Source: JANNPJ01 sp965200525 (GTDB taxonomy: Bacteria; Actinomycetota; Actinomycetes; Actinomycetales; Kineosporiaceae). Taken from it: a DNA stretch of 64,000 nt. The translations under genes and the position numbers were made by a program. The DNA lies in NCBI GenBank assembly GCA_965200525.1, contig OZ241368.1, positions 3,286,001 to 3,350,000 of the forward strand, in the 5' to 3' direction. A model generated the notes under the pieces. The model was given only the letters and a program-made list of their open reading frames with translations. It searched no databases and was not told the DNA's origin. Below, in pieces: positions 22,626 through 30,935 of this stretch; position 1 is the stretch's first letter, and every line of letters begins with the position of its first letter.

Positions 22626-23716
22626 GTGTCGCACTGGCGGCCGGCGTTGATGCAGGTCTTGATCAATTTGGCGAACGACGAGGGCTGCCAGCCGGAGATG
22701 AAGCCGAAGCCGAAGGTGGACCCGTCCCCCGAGTCGAGGTGCAGCGACCCGCTGCCGTCCAGCGGGTAGATGATCCGCATCAGCAGGGCCGGGATGGCCA
22801 CCGGATGGTCGGGCGGGCAGCGGCCGTTGACCGCCCAGGCCAGGTGGCCGCGGTGCCCGGCGACGTCCAGATGCCGCCCGTCCCAGCACCCCGGGGCCGA
22901 CAGCCGCAGGGTCAGGTTGTGGTCGGGCGGGCAGGATTTGGGCAGGGCCGCCTGGTTGTAGTCCCCGCAGGCCCAGGAGACGGCCCCGTCATCCGGGGTG
23001 CTGAAGCCGGCCCCCGGGCCGCCGACGATCATCCGCAGGCCGGCCGGGAACGGCTGGACGCTCGTGTAGTCGTTCACCTCGGACTTGTAGAGCACGGTCA
23101 TGTCGTCCGGCCGGATCACCTGCTTGCCCAGGTACAGAGCCGGTGCCCAGTAGCTGGAGCGGTCCCCCTCGGCCAGGCAGGAGGTCGTGCCGGACGGCAC
23201 CCGGCCCGGGGCGGCCGGCTTGCCGGCGGTGCTGCCGAACATCAGGTAGTTCACCCCGGCGGGGGCGGCGCCGGTCAGGGGCGGCTTGGTGCTCTGCCGG
23301 ACCGGCGTGCAGCTGCTCTCGAACTCGCGGTAGTCGCGTCGGGGCGGGTCGTCGTTCACCGGGCGCGGTTTGACCGGCGGGCTGAGCAGGAACTTGGCCG
23401 CAGTCGGCTTCGGGGTGGGGGTCGGCGTCGGCGTCGGGCTCGGCGTCGGGGTCGGGGTCGGCGTCGGGGTGGTCGACCCGGTGACGGCCGGCGTTCCGGC
23501 ACTGGCCACGCTGGACGTGGGCGCGTCGGCGCGCTTCGGCGTCCGATCGGGTGAAATCAACAGGGGCACCACGGCGGCGGTGGCGATGAAGACCACCAGC
23601 AGCACCCCGGCCAGGGCGATCTGCCGTCGGCTCCAGTTTCCGGGCGTCTCGATGGTTCGTGCACCTTTCGTTCGCTGCTCGTCGACCCGGGCCGCTGGTC
23701 CGCTCGACCGACGCAC
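22610..23716 (-). CDS. Secreted/anchored DUF1996 protein with Pro-Thr linker
   Basis: A 368-residue protein. A basic N-terminus and one membrane segment (about 34-54) are followed by an extended linker of alternating Pro-Thr (about 83-102), then a globular region with 'TSCLAEGDRSSYWAPALYLG', typical of DUF1996, and a C-terminal 'CINAGRQCDTYG'. Eight or more cysteines fit an extracytoplasmic fold with disulfides. Actinobacterial relatives are secreted, and fungal ones are wall-associated. Function is unknown. The GTG at 23716 is the only reasonable start; no clear ribosome-binding site was found. Confidence 0.75.
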   Translation of the reverse strand: MRRSSGPAARVDEQRTKGARTIETPGNWSRRQIALAGVLLVVFIATAAVVPLLISPDRTPKRADAPTSSVASAGTPAVTGSTTPTPTPTPTPSPTPTPTPTPKPTAAKFLLSPPVKPRPVNDDPPRRDYREFESSCTPVRQSTKPPLTGAAPAGVNYLMFGSTAGKPAAPGRVPSGTTSCLAEGDRSSYWAPALYLGKQVIRPDDMTVLYKSEVNDYTSVQPFPAGLRMIVGGPGAGFSTPDDGAVSWACGDYNQAALPKSCPPDHNLTLRLSAPGCWDGRHLDVAGHRGHLAWAVNGRCPPDHPVAIPALLMRIIYPLDGSGSLHLDSGDGSTFGFGFISGWQPSSFAKLIKTCINAGRQCDTYGKS

Positions 23717-23764
23717 TCAGAGGTACGGATCATTTGTCCGGTCGGTTCACATCGGGCCAGAGCC

Positions 23765-23770
23765 TATGCT
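23765..23770 (+). promoter_or_regulatory. -10 hexamer of a leaderless promoter (TATGCT)
   Basis: TATGCT lies 6 nt before the ATG at 23777, one of the best matches to the -10 consensus in the window. Confidence 0.55.
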
Positions 23771-23776
23771 GCCCGG

Positions 23777-25060
23777 ATGACCTGGCCGACGGCCGACGAG
23801 GCTCAGCCTGCCGAAGACCGGCCACGCGTGCGCCGGGGCCGGGGTGCGCTCACGGCCGGCCCGATCGACCCGCGCCGCTCCGTGCTCGGCGCGACCGAGG
23901 GAGTGGCCCAGCTCTGCCGGTTCGTGCTGCTGCTGCGCCTGGCGGCCACGTTGATGCTGGTGGTGGCGGCCGTCCTGATCGACCCGGAGCCGGCCCGGCT
24001 GGCTCTCGGAACCCTGCTCGCCGCCGTCGTGACCCTGGCCGAGCTGGGCGTCCTGATCCGCCGGCCGTCGGCCGTGACCCGGGGTTGGGCCTTCGTCGTG
24101 GTCGAACTGGCGGCCGGGGCCGCGATCGTGGCGGTGATGCAGGGCGGCCCGGTCTACTTCTCGTTCTCCTGCGGTTCGGCCGCCGTGCTCGGGGTGCTGA
24201 TGGGCCCCCGGTCGGCCGCGGTCTGGGTGCTGCAGACGGTGGCTGGCTACGCCGTGGTCGCCTGGGTGATCCGGACCGACGACGTCCCCTCCTCGCTGGC
24301 CGTGTACCTCACCGGGGTGCCCACGCTGTACGTGCTGGTCGGGCTGGCCGCGGCCACCGCCCGGACCGCGGTGCTGCGGCACGTCACGCTGGCCCGGACG
24401 GCGCTGGACGCGATCGAGCGCTCGGCCGTCACCGCCGAGCGCGGCCGGATGGCCCGGGAGCTGCACGACTCGGTCGAGAAGACGCTGCGCGGGCTGTCGT
24501 TCGCCGCGCTGGCCCTGCCGGCCTCGGTCCGGCGCCGGCCCGAACTGGTCGACGAGCTGGCCGCGACCGTGGCCAAGGGGGCCCAGACCGCGGCCGACGA
24601 GGCCCGGGAGCTGCTCGGCACGATGCGGGCCGACGATCTCGAAGCCGGGCTGGAGGAGTCCCTGGCCACCATCTGTCGGGCCTGGTCGGCCCGTTCCGGC
24701 ATCCCGGTGACGCTCGAGCTGGCCCCGGTCGAGGTGGAGCTGCCGGTCCGGCACGAACTGCTGCGGATCGTGCGGGAGGCGCTCGGTAACGTGGCCCGCC
24801 ACTCCGGGGCGAACATGGCCTGGGTGGTGCTGGAGGCCGAGAAGACGGGATTGCAACTGGTGGTGCAGGACGACGGGGCCGGGTTCGCCGTCCCGGGGGA
24901 TCTGGCCGATCTGGCCGCGGCCGGGCACTACGGTCTGGTCGGGATGGCCGAGCGAGCGGCCGGGGTCGGTGGCCGGTTGCGGGTCTGGTCCGATCCGGAC
25001 GGCGGCACCCAGGTGGTCCTGCGGGCCCCTCGGCTGACGATCGACCGGGTGTCCGGGTGA
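23777..25060 (+). CDS. NarL-class sensor histidine kinase (HisKA_3)
   Basis: A 427-residue kinase. Residues 45-200 hold about six membrane segments and no large extracytoplasmic loop, so it probably senses the membrane itself. HisKA_3 has 'ERGRMARELHDSVEKTLRGLSF' with phospho-His230. The ATPase has N-box 'IVREALGNVARHSGA', G1 'QDDGAGF' and G2 'GHYGLVGMAERA'. It overlaps the response-regulator gene by 4 nt (GTGA), making a classical pair. The DesK/LiaS-like layout suggests envelope stress sensing, an inference from topology. Confidence 0.9.
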   Translation: MTWPTADEAQPAEDRPRVRRGRGALTAGPIDPRRSVLGATEGVAQLCRFVLLLRLAATLMLVVAAVLIDPEPARLALGTLLAAVVTLAELGVLIRRPSAVTRGWAFVVVELAAGAAIVAVMQGGPVYFSFSCGSAAVLGVLMGPRSAAVWVLQTVAGYAVVAWVIRTDDVPSSLAVYLTGVPTLYVLVGLAAATARTAVLRHVTLARTALDAIERSAVTAERGRMARELHDSVEKTLRGLSFAALALPASVRRRPELVDELAATVAKGAQTAADEARELLGTMRADDLEAGLEESLATICRAWSARSGIPVTLELAPVEVELPVRHELLRIVREALGNVARHSGANMAWVVLEAEKTGLQLVVQDDGAGFAVPGDLADLAAAGHYGLVGMAERAAGVGGRLRVWSDPDGGTQVVLRAPRLTIDRVSG

Positions 25061-25704
25061 ACGGCTTCCGGGCCCGGCCGACTCGGGTGGTGATCGTGGA
25101 CGACAACCCGATGGTCCGGGCCGGCCTGCGGGCGCTGCTGGAGGTCGGCGGCATGGACGTGGTGGGCGAGGCCGGCAACGGCCGGCAGGCCCTGGAGGTG
25201 GTCGGCGAGCAGCGGCCCGACGTCACCCTGCTCGACTACCGGATGCCGATCGCCGACGGCCTCGAAGTGCTCTCCCGGCTGGCCGACACCACCCGGGTAC
25301 TGCTGCTGACCTCGGACGGCAGCGCCGACGTGATCAGCACCGCCCTGGCTCGCGGGGCCAGCGGCTTCCTGACCCACTCCGAGCTGGGCCCGGACGAGCT
25401 GCTCCGGGCGGTGACGGCGGTGGCCGGCGGCGAGGCCTGGCTCAATCCGGCCGCGGCCGCGGTCGCGGTGCGCCAGCTGCGCGGCCGGGCCGAGCGGGAG
25501 TCGGCCGCCCGGATCCGGTTCGGCCTCACCCGGCGGGAGCGGGAGCTGATGGATCTGCTGGTCCGAGGCCTGACCAACGGCCAGATCGCGGCCGACCTGG
25601 TGCTCACCGAGAAGACCGTGAAGAACCACCTGAACCACATGTACGCCAAGCTCGGGGTGAGTCACCGGGCCGAGGCGGTCGCCCGCTGGCAGGGCTCGGA
25701 GTAG
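25057..25704 (+). CDS. NarL-family response regulator, atypical receiver
   Basis: A 215-residue regulator. Receiver 10-125: Asp15/Asp16 ('IVDDN'), phospho-acceptor Asp60 ('LLDYRMP') and Thr/Ser ('LLLTSDG') are present, but the nearly invariant Lys is replaced by His107 in 'GFLTHSELG'. The LuxR-type HTH is at about 150-210 ('LTRRERELMDLLVRGLTNGQIAADLVLTEKTVKNHLNHMYAKLGV'). It is the partner of the kinase at 23777 (4-nt overlap). Loss of the Lys usually weakens phosphorylation-dependent activation, so signalling may be altered. Confidence 0.9.
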   Translation: MNGFRARPTRVVIVDDNPMVRAGLRALLEVGGMDVVGEAGNGRQALEVVGEQRPDVTLLDYRMPIADGLEVLSRLADTTRVLLLTSDGSADVISTALARGASGFLTHSELGPDELLRAVTAVAGGEAWLNPAAAAVAVRQLRGRAERESAARIRFGLTRRERELMDLLVRGLTNGQIAADLVLTEKTVKNHLNHMYAKLGVSHRAEAVARWQGSE

Positions 25705-25856
25705 AACCCGCCCCTCCGGCCGGCGCTTTCTGAAAGGCGGCCGGGCCCAGGGATGTGGGCCTGCCGGTCGGGCGAAGCGGGGCCCCGGGCCCACCGCCGG
25801 GCCCGGTTCGATCCCTAATGTCGACCTCCTGAGCCCGTGTCGCCCTGGAGGGCCCT

Positions 25857-26129
25857 GTGTTGCGTCTGCCGTCGTTGCTGTCCGTCTTCGTGTTCACCTT
25901 CACCCTGGTGGTCGCGGGCCTGGCTGCGTTCGCCGTCGTCGGGCTCGACGGGTTCACCGAACCGGCCGGCGGCACCGAGACCGTGGCCCACCTGTCGCCC
26001 TCGAATCCCTCACGGTCGGACGGTCCGGTCAGCCAGGCGTCGGTGGCGGAGCGTGCTGATCGCGGGGGGTTCGAGGGTCTCCTCCGCCGCATCGCCGTCC
26101 GGGCCGGAGGGGCTCAGGGGGAGGGCTGA
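25857..26129 (+). CDS. Small membrane-anchored or secreted protein
   Basis: A 90-residue protein with one strong hydrophobic segment at residues 5-30 ('SLLSVFVFTFTLVVAGLAAFAVV') followed by a polar, disordered, Ser/Pro- and Arg-rich tail. A GGAGGG site precedes the GTG at 25857 by 4 nt (the adjacent TTG at 25860 is equally placed). It converges with the GGDEF-EAL gene, overlapping by 16 nt. I do not recognise a family; a short spacer separates it from the two-component genes upstream. Confidence 0.55.
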   Translation: MLRLPSLLSVFVFTFTLVVAGLAAFAVVGLDGFTEPAGGTETVAHLSPSNPSRSDGPVSQASVAERADRGGFEGLLRRIAVRAGGAQGEG

Positions 26130-28684
26130 CGGGCCGGCGGGACGGCGAGCAGGATCTCGCGGATGCCGGCCGCCCCGGTCGGCGGTGAGAACAGGAAGCC
26201 CTGAGCCCGCTGGCAGCCCAGCCCGACCAGCACCTGCCGCTGGGTCTGGGTCTCCACCCCTTCGACCACGACGTCGAGGTGCAGCGGTTCGGCCAGCCCG
26301 AGAATCATGCCGACCAGGGTCTGGGTGGCGCCGTCGTCCGTGAGCGAGGCCAGGAAGCTGCGATCGAGCTTGAGCACGTCCACCGGCAGGGTCCGCAATC
26401 GCGAGAGCGAGGCGTAGCCGGTGCCGAAGTCGTCCAGGGCGATCCGGAACCCCAGTGAACGGGCGTGCCGCAGGACGTCGACCGCCCGGCTGTCGTCTCC
26501 GAGCGCGGTCTCGGTCACCTCCAGACGCACCCGGTCCGGCGGGACGCCGTTGCGCCGGCACTCCCGCTCCAGTCGTTCGGGCAGGTCGTCGGTCAGGGAC
26601 AGCACGCTGACGTTGATCCCGAGCTCCACGTCGTCGACGTCCAGCTCGCGACGCCAGTGCCCGAGCTGGGCCAGCGCCGCCCGCATCACCCAGTCGTCGA
26701 TCGCCGCGACCGCTCCGGACTCCTCGGCGACCCGGACGAAGTCGTCGGTCGACACCGTGAAACCGTCCCGCCGGCGCCAGCGGACCAGGGCCTCCATGCC
26801 GGTCAGGGTGCCGTTGCCGGGGTGCACGTCCGGCTGGTAGACCACCTCGAGCTCGGACCGATCGGCCGCCGCCACGACGTCGCTGACCAGGCGGGCCCGT
26901 TCGGAGGCGGTCCGCAGCGAGAGCCCGTCCGAGACGACGATCCGGGCCTCGCCCCGCTCCCGGGAGGTCTGGGCGGCCACGGCCGCGTGCCGCAGGGCCT
27001 CGTGCGCGCCGACCGGCGGCTCCAGGCTGGACAGGCCCACGCTGCCGTGCACGGTCACCCGGCCCGCGGCCAGGTCGACCGGGGTCGAGACGGCCGACAG
27101 CAACTGCGCCGTCCGGGCCGGGTCGAGCCGGTTCGGGCCGGGCACGAAGACGCCGAGCTGATCGTCGCCGGTGCGGGCGACCAGACCGCCCTCCAGCTCC
27201 GGGCCGGCCAGGACGCCGTGGATCCGCTGGGCCAGGGCTCGCAGGGCGGCCGGGGCGTCGGCGCCGAGCAGCAGGGCCCGCCGGGTGACCTGGTTGAAGT
27301 CGATCACCAGCAGGATCGCCGAGAGGCCACCGGCCAGAGCCTGCTCGGCGGTGGCCAGCAGCAGGTCCCGGTTCGGCAGGCCGGTTTCCCGGTCGTGCGT
27401 GCGCTCCCAGGCCAGGGTGGCCTCGGCCGCGTCGGCCAGGGTGGTCTCGGTGGTCACGACCAGCGTCTCGCCGTCCGGCAGCGGGGTCACCCGGGTGACG
27501 AAGTTGCGCCGGTCCGGCTCGGCGTTCTGCCAGCGCAGTGTGCGCGGATGCCGCTCCCGGACGGCACTGGCGATCAGTTGCCGGTCGGCCTCCGGCAGGG
27601 CCCGCTCGACCGAGTCCCGGCTGATCGCCCCGGCCTCGCCGGCGGCGTCCTCCCGCCGCAGGCTGCCGTCGGCCGAGACTCGGGTGACCACCGCCGGGGC
27701 AACGGCCAGCAGAGCCTCCCAGCGGGTGCTGGCGGCGCTCTCCTCCCGGCGGGTGGCCGCCTCGGTGACGCAGGCCGCGGCCACGTAGAGGGTGGCCAGT
27801 GAGCAGCCGAGCACCATCACCTGGGCCCGGTACAGCTCGGTGCCCTCGCCGAACAGGCCCCGGGCCAGGGTGCCGATCGCCAGGGAGCTCACGGCGAGCA
27901 CGCAGGCCGAGCGGATCAGGTCGCCGGTACCGGAGATCCAGATCAGCGGGACGGCGGCCAGCGGCAGCAGCCAGAGCTCGTTCAACCCGGCCCCGGGCAG
28001 GGCCAGGGCCAGGCCCGGGGCCAGCACGATGATCGCGGCCGGCACCAGGGCCTCGCGCCGCCCGGCCAGGGAGGCCCGCAGCACCGCCGGCGGCCGGCCG
28101 CTCAGCAGCACGGCGCCGACCAGGGCGCCCGGAGCCAGGGCGGCGATCGAGGTGCTGGTCCCGAGCAGCATCCGGGCCAGATCCTCGGCGTCCAGCCGGC
28201 CGCCGACGGCCAGCGACAGGGCGAACGTCCCCGCCGTGACCAGGGCCGGCGCCAGCAGCAACCCGGTGAGCACGAACAGGGTCAGGGCGCCGAACACCGA
28301 GCCGGCCGAACGCTGTCGCCAGGCCCGGTGCAGCGGATGGGCCGCCAGCGCCAGCAGCAGCGGGATCAGGACGGCGTGGGCCACCTCGGCACTCGGATCG
28401 GCGGCGAACTGGCGCGGCAGGGCCACGGCGTTGCCGGCCACCAGCGCGAGGGCACTGACCGGGATGCCGGCCGGACCGCGCAGCACCAGGTAGCCGAAGA
28501 CGGCTCCGGCCGGGGGGTAGAACATGGTCAGGGGGTAGGGCCCGCGATGGTCGACGAAGACGAACAGGGCGGCGACCACACAGAGCAGGATCGCCGTCCG
28601 GGTGATCTCCAGCCGGGCCCGGACCCGAGCGTGCTCAAGGTCGCCGTAAGTCGCTCTCACGGCCGGACAAGACTTCTGGAACAT
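26114..28684 (-). CDS. MASE1-GGDEF-EAL protein, likely c-di-GMP phosphodiesterase
   Basis: An 856-residue membrane protein. Residues about 25-310 hold 8 or more membrane segments with 'MFYPPAGAVFGYLVLRG', a MASE1-type sensor. A PAS-like linker leads to a GGDEF domain (about 425-590) starting 'HDRETGLPNRDLLL', whose active loop near residue 506 reads TGDDQ instead of GGDEF/GGEEF, so cyclase activity is probably lost. The EAL domain (about 610-850) keeps every hallmark: 'GMEALVRW', 'INVSV', 'LEVTET', 'DDFGTGYASL', 'LKLDRSF', 'VVEGVET' and 'QGFLFSPP'. It should hydrolyse c-di-GMP to pGpG, perhaps with the degenerate GGDEF as a GTP sensor. ATG 28684 is the assumed start. Confidence 0.88.
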   Translation of the reverse strand: MFQKSCPAVRATYGDLEHARVRARLEITRTAILLCVVAALFVFVDHRGPYPLTMFYPPAGAVFGYLVLRGPAGIPVSALALVAGNAVALPRQFAADPSAEVAHAVLIPLLLALAAHPLHRAWRQRSAGSVFGALTLFVLTGLLLAPALVTAGTFALSLAVGGRLDAEDLARMLLGTSTSIAALAPGALVGAVLLSGRPPAVLRASLAGRREALVPAAIIVLAPGLALALPGAGLNELWLLPLAAVPLIWISGTGDLIRSACVLAVSSLAIGTLARGLFGEGTELYRAQVMVLGCSLATLYVAAACVTEAATRREESAASTRWEALLAVAPAVVTRVSADGSLRREDAAGEAGAISRDSVERALPEADRQLIASAVRERHPRTLRWQNAEPDRRNFVTRVTPLPDGETLVVTTETTLADAAEATLAWERTHDRETGLPNRDLLLATAEQALAGGLSAILLVIDFNQVTRRALLLGADAPAALRALAQRIHGVLAGPELEGGLVARTGDDQLGVFVPGPNRLDPARTAQLLSAVSTPVDLAAGRVTVHGSVGLSSLEPPVGAHEALRHAAVAAQTSRERGEARIVVSDGLSLRTASERARLVSDVVAAADRSELEVVYQPDVHPGNGTLTGMEALVRWRRRDGFTVSTDDFVRVAEESGAVAAIDDWVMRAALAQLGHWRRELDVDDVELGINVSVLSLTDDLPERLERECRRNGVPPDRVRLEVTETALGDDSRAVDVLRHARSLGFRIALDDFGTGYASLSRLRTLPVDVLKLDRSFLASLTDDGATQTLVGMILGLAEPLHLDVVVEGVETQTQRQVLVGLGCQRAQGFLFSPPTGAAGIREILLAVPPARQPSP

Positions 28685-29103
28685 GGTTCGTACTGGCGAT
28701 CACCGGCGATGGTGCTGGCCTCTCGTCGTTCCCCGTGGACCGCTCGCCGTTGTTCGCGGTCCTGCTGACGACGCGGCAGTGGCGGCGCCCCGCAGCAGGG
28801 CGCCGCCACCCGGCACGGTGATGGCTACCAGGCGCGCTCGGCGAAATCGCCGGAGCGGGTCTAGCCCGTCTCGACGGGTCCTCACGTGGACTGCTCGCGC
28901 GTGGGTACCGACCGACCGTGCTGTCCGCTCGATCCGCAACACTGTGGAGGGTCGCTTGCGGATCGTGATCTCTTGTCTACTCCGCGCTGAAGGGAGCGTT
29001 AACCCCTACCCGTCAGTAGCGGCCAACTGTGCGACGAACGGTCGATCGACACGCACGAACTGCCCTGACCTGCCCCATTTGATATCGGACAGTGGGCGCG
29101 CGG
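28685..29103 (-). other. 419-nt spacer with structured segments, no gene seen
   Basis: No convincing coding frame on either strand. It separates the end of the 29104 gene from the start of the MASE1-GGDEF-EAL gene, both on the minus strand. Three stem-loops are visible: a perfect 12-bp stem at 28779-28809, CCCGT/ACGGG near 28865 and a bulged stem around 28835-28860. It could be a long 5' UTR of the c-di-GMP gene or hold a small RNA. I found no match by eye to the c-di-GMP riboswitch cores. Confidence 0.5.
28779..28809 (-). terminator. Strong hairpin (12-bp perfect stem, 7-nt loop)
   Basis: GTGGCGGCGCCC pairs exactly with GGGCGCCGCCAC. It is downstream of the 29104 gene in its own direction. 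No T tract follows, so it may be a terminator of the actinobacterial I-shaped type or part of a leader RNA. Confidence 0.5.
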
Positions 29104-30042
29104 TCACCCCTGGTGCTTGGTTGAGCGCTCGCCCGCGGTGCCGTCGCAGCTCGTCCGCAACCACCGGGTCAGGGCCGGGCCGATCACCACCAGCCGCTGC
29201 TCGATCCCCTGAGGGCCGTTGGCCAGGAGCTGAATGGTGGAGACGGCGGGCGAGCCGCGGTCGGTCTGCACGCACGGCGGGGGCCCCTGGAGCCGGAGCA
29301 CGGCGGGCCGGCCGGCGAGCAGCCGGACCGTGGCCGGCAGCGACTGATCCCCGACGAAGATCGTCGGGCGCAACTGGTTGTTGCCCACCGCTCCGGTCAG
29401 CTGGTCACGGGTCAGACGGTCGACGGTGATCTCGAGGTCACGGCCGTGCGGCGCGGTGCGGCTCACCACCAGCGGGGACTGCCAGCCGCGGGGCAGCGCG
29501 AGGTCGATCTGGGAACAGAGCCCGCCGCGAGCACCGAGGCCGCGGGTGGCCGGCACCTCGGTCCACCCGTCCGACCCGCTCGACCCGCTCGACCCGGTGA
29601 AAGTCAGCTGAGCCTCCAGGGTCGCCGGCGGGCGGTCGGCCCGGCAGTCGGGCCGGACCCGGAAGTCGTGCGTGATCGAACCGTGGGCCGGCACCACGTC
29701 GTTCGCCGGCAGGACCAGTTCCCGGTCGGTGACGCCGTCCAGGCTCAGGGCTCGCAGGCGCAGGCCGATCGAGGCCGGGTTGACCACCTGCAGCCTCAGG
29801 ACGACGACCACCGGCGCGGTGGTCTCGCCGGTGGCCGCGGTGGTGTCGAGATACAGATCACGGGTGCTGAGCGTGACCAGCGGTGGACGGCGGGCCGGAT
29901 CGGGCGGGCCGAGGGCCGAGCCGGTGAGCAGGCCGGCGACCAGCCCGGCCAGGCCCACCGCCAGGACCAGCGAGCCGGTGCCGACCGGCGCCCCGGACCG
30001 GCTCGGGTCCGGGGCGGCGTCCAGGTCCAGGTCCGGCGTCAT
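29104..30042 (-). CDS. Membrane-anchored four-cysteine protein (paralogue B)
   Basis: A 312-residue protein starting MTPDLDLD. One membrane segment (about 24-46) anchors an extracytoplasmic beta-rich domain. Four cysteines are spaced through it (in 'RPDCRAD', 'GLCSQID', 'PPPCVQT' and 'RTSCDG'), fitting two disulfides. It overlaps the upstream gene by ATGA and resembles it: both begin MTPD, have one N-terminal membrane segment, similar 'P.PL/P..L.L...L' strand patterns and four cysteines. It is probably a duplicated gene. No named family recognised. Confidence 0.75.
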   Translation of the reverse strand: MTPDLDLDAAPDPSRSGAPVGTGSLVLAVGLAGLVAGLLTGSALGPPDPARRPPLVTLSTRDLYLDTTAATGETTAPVVVVLRLQVVNPASIGLRLRALSLDGVTDRELVLPANDVVPAHGSITHDFRVRPDCRADRPPATLEAQLTFTGSSGSSGSDGWTEVPATRGLGARGGLCSQIDLALPRGWQSPLVVSRTAPHGRDLEITVDRLTRDQLTGAVGNNQLRPTIFVGDQSLPATVRLLAGRPAVLRLQGPPPCVQTDRGSPAVSTIQLLANGPQGIEQRLVVIGPALTRWLRTSCDGTAGERSTKHQG

Positions 30043-30887
30043 GGCGATCCGGCCGGGCTGGGGGCACCGGGGCAGGAGGCGGCCAGCAACCAGAAGATCA
30101 GTCCGGAGCCCACGATCACTGGTTGCGAGGTGGTCGAGGCGGCGCCCCCGGCGATCACCGCGTCCGGCGACAGGTCGAAGGTCAGTGCGCTCGGCGTCCC
30201 GCCGGCCAGCCACTCGGGCGGGCAGGACGGCGGGGCGCTCAGCCGGATGTCGACCGGCGTCCGGCCCGCGATCGTGACCGGTACCGGCGACCCGGCCAGA
30301 TCGACCCCACCGGCGCGGACGGCGTGCAGCCGGATCGCCCGTCCGGTGGGCGAGGTGAGCCGCAGCCGCAGCCGACCGGCGGCCGGCGGCAGCACCTCGA
30401 CGGTCAGCGGCCGGACCGTCGGCCGCGACCGGGAGCAGGCCTCCAGGAGCAGCCCGGAGTCACTGACCGGCAGGCCCCGGCGCACGCCGTCGATCAGCTC
30501 GATCTGCAGGTCCGGCAGGGCCAGGGGCACCGGCCGGTCGCAGTTGACCCGGACATCGGCCTGCAGCTGGCCCGCCCGCCCGGCCGGAAGGACCAGCAGG
30601 CCCGGGCTGACCTGGGTGATCACCGTTCCCGGGCCGGGGGTGGTGGGGCCCTGGACCCGGATCTCCTCGGGCCCGTCGTTACTGACCGCGAGGGTGAGCT
30701 GGATCGACAACGGTTGCCGGCTGCTGGCCCCGCCGATCAGATCGGTCGCCGTGGCCGTCGCCGCCGGTGGCGCCGCGGCGCCACCGAACTGCCACCAGCC
30801 CTGCCCCACCCAGCCGAGGGCGAAGGTGGCCACCGCCAGCCCGCTGAGCAGGGCCAGGCGCCGGGTCGGGCCCGCGTCCGGCGTCAT
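30039..30887 (-). CDS. Membrane-anchored four-cysteine protein (paralogue A)
   Basis: A 282-residue protein starting MTPDAGPTRR. One membrane segment (about 10-30) is followed by a Thr/Ala linker and a beta-rich extracytoplasmic domain with four cysteines ('RVNCDRP', 'LLEACSRS', 'APPSCPPEW', 'AASCPGA'). The C-terminus is hydrophobic ('PVIVGSGLIFWLLAASC'). It is coupled to paralogue B by a 4-nt overlap. Function unknown. It is in the same direction as the HAD phosphatase upstream. Confidence 0.75.
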   Translation of the reverse strand: MTPDAGPTRRLALLSGLAVATFALGWVGQGWWQFGGAAAPPAATATATDLIGGASSRQPLSIQLTLAVSNDGPEEIRVQGPTTPGPGTVITQVSPGLLVLPAGRAGQLQADVRVNCDRPVPLALPDLQIELIDGVRRGLPVSDSGLLLEACSRSRPTVRPLTVEVLPPAAGRLRLRLTSPTGRAIRLHAVRAGGVDLAGSPVPVTIAGRTPVDIRLSAPPSCPPEWLAGGTPSALTFDLSPDAVIAGGAASTTSQPVIVGSGLIFWLLAASCPGAPSPAGSP

Positions 30888-30935
30888 CGCCGTCGAGGTC
30901 GCGTTGCCGAGAACATGCCCGGGCCGGCCGTCGGA

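Noticed and set aside
28683..29429. A 248-codon plus-strand frame across the spacer
   Set aside because: Arg/Ser-rich, no motif, and it runs antisense into the clear 29104 gene.
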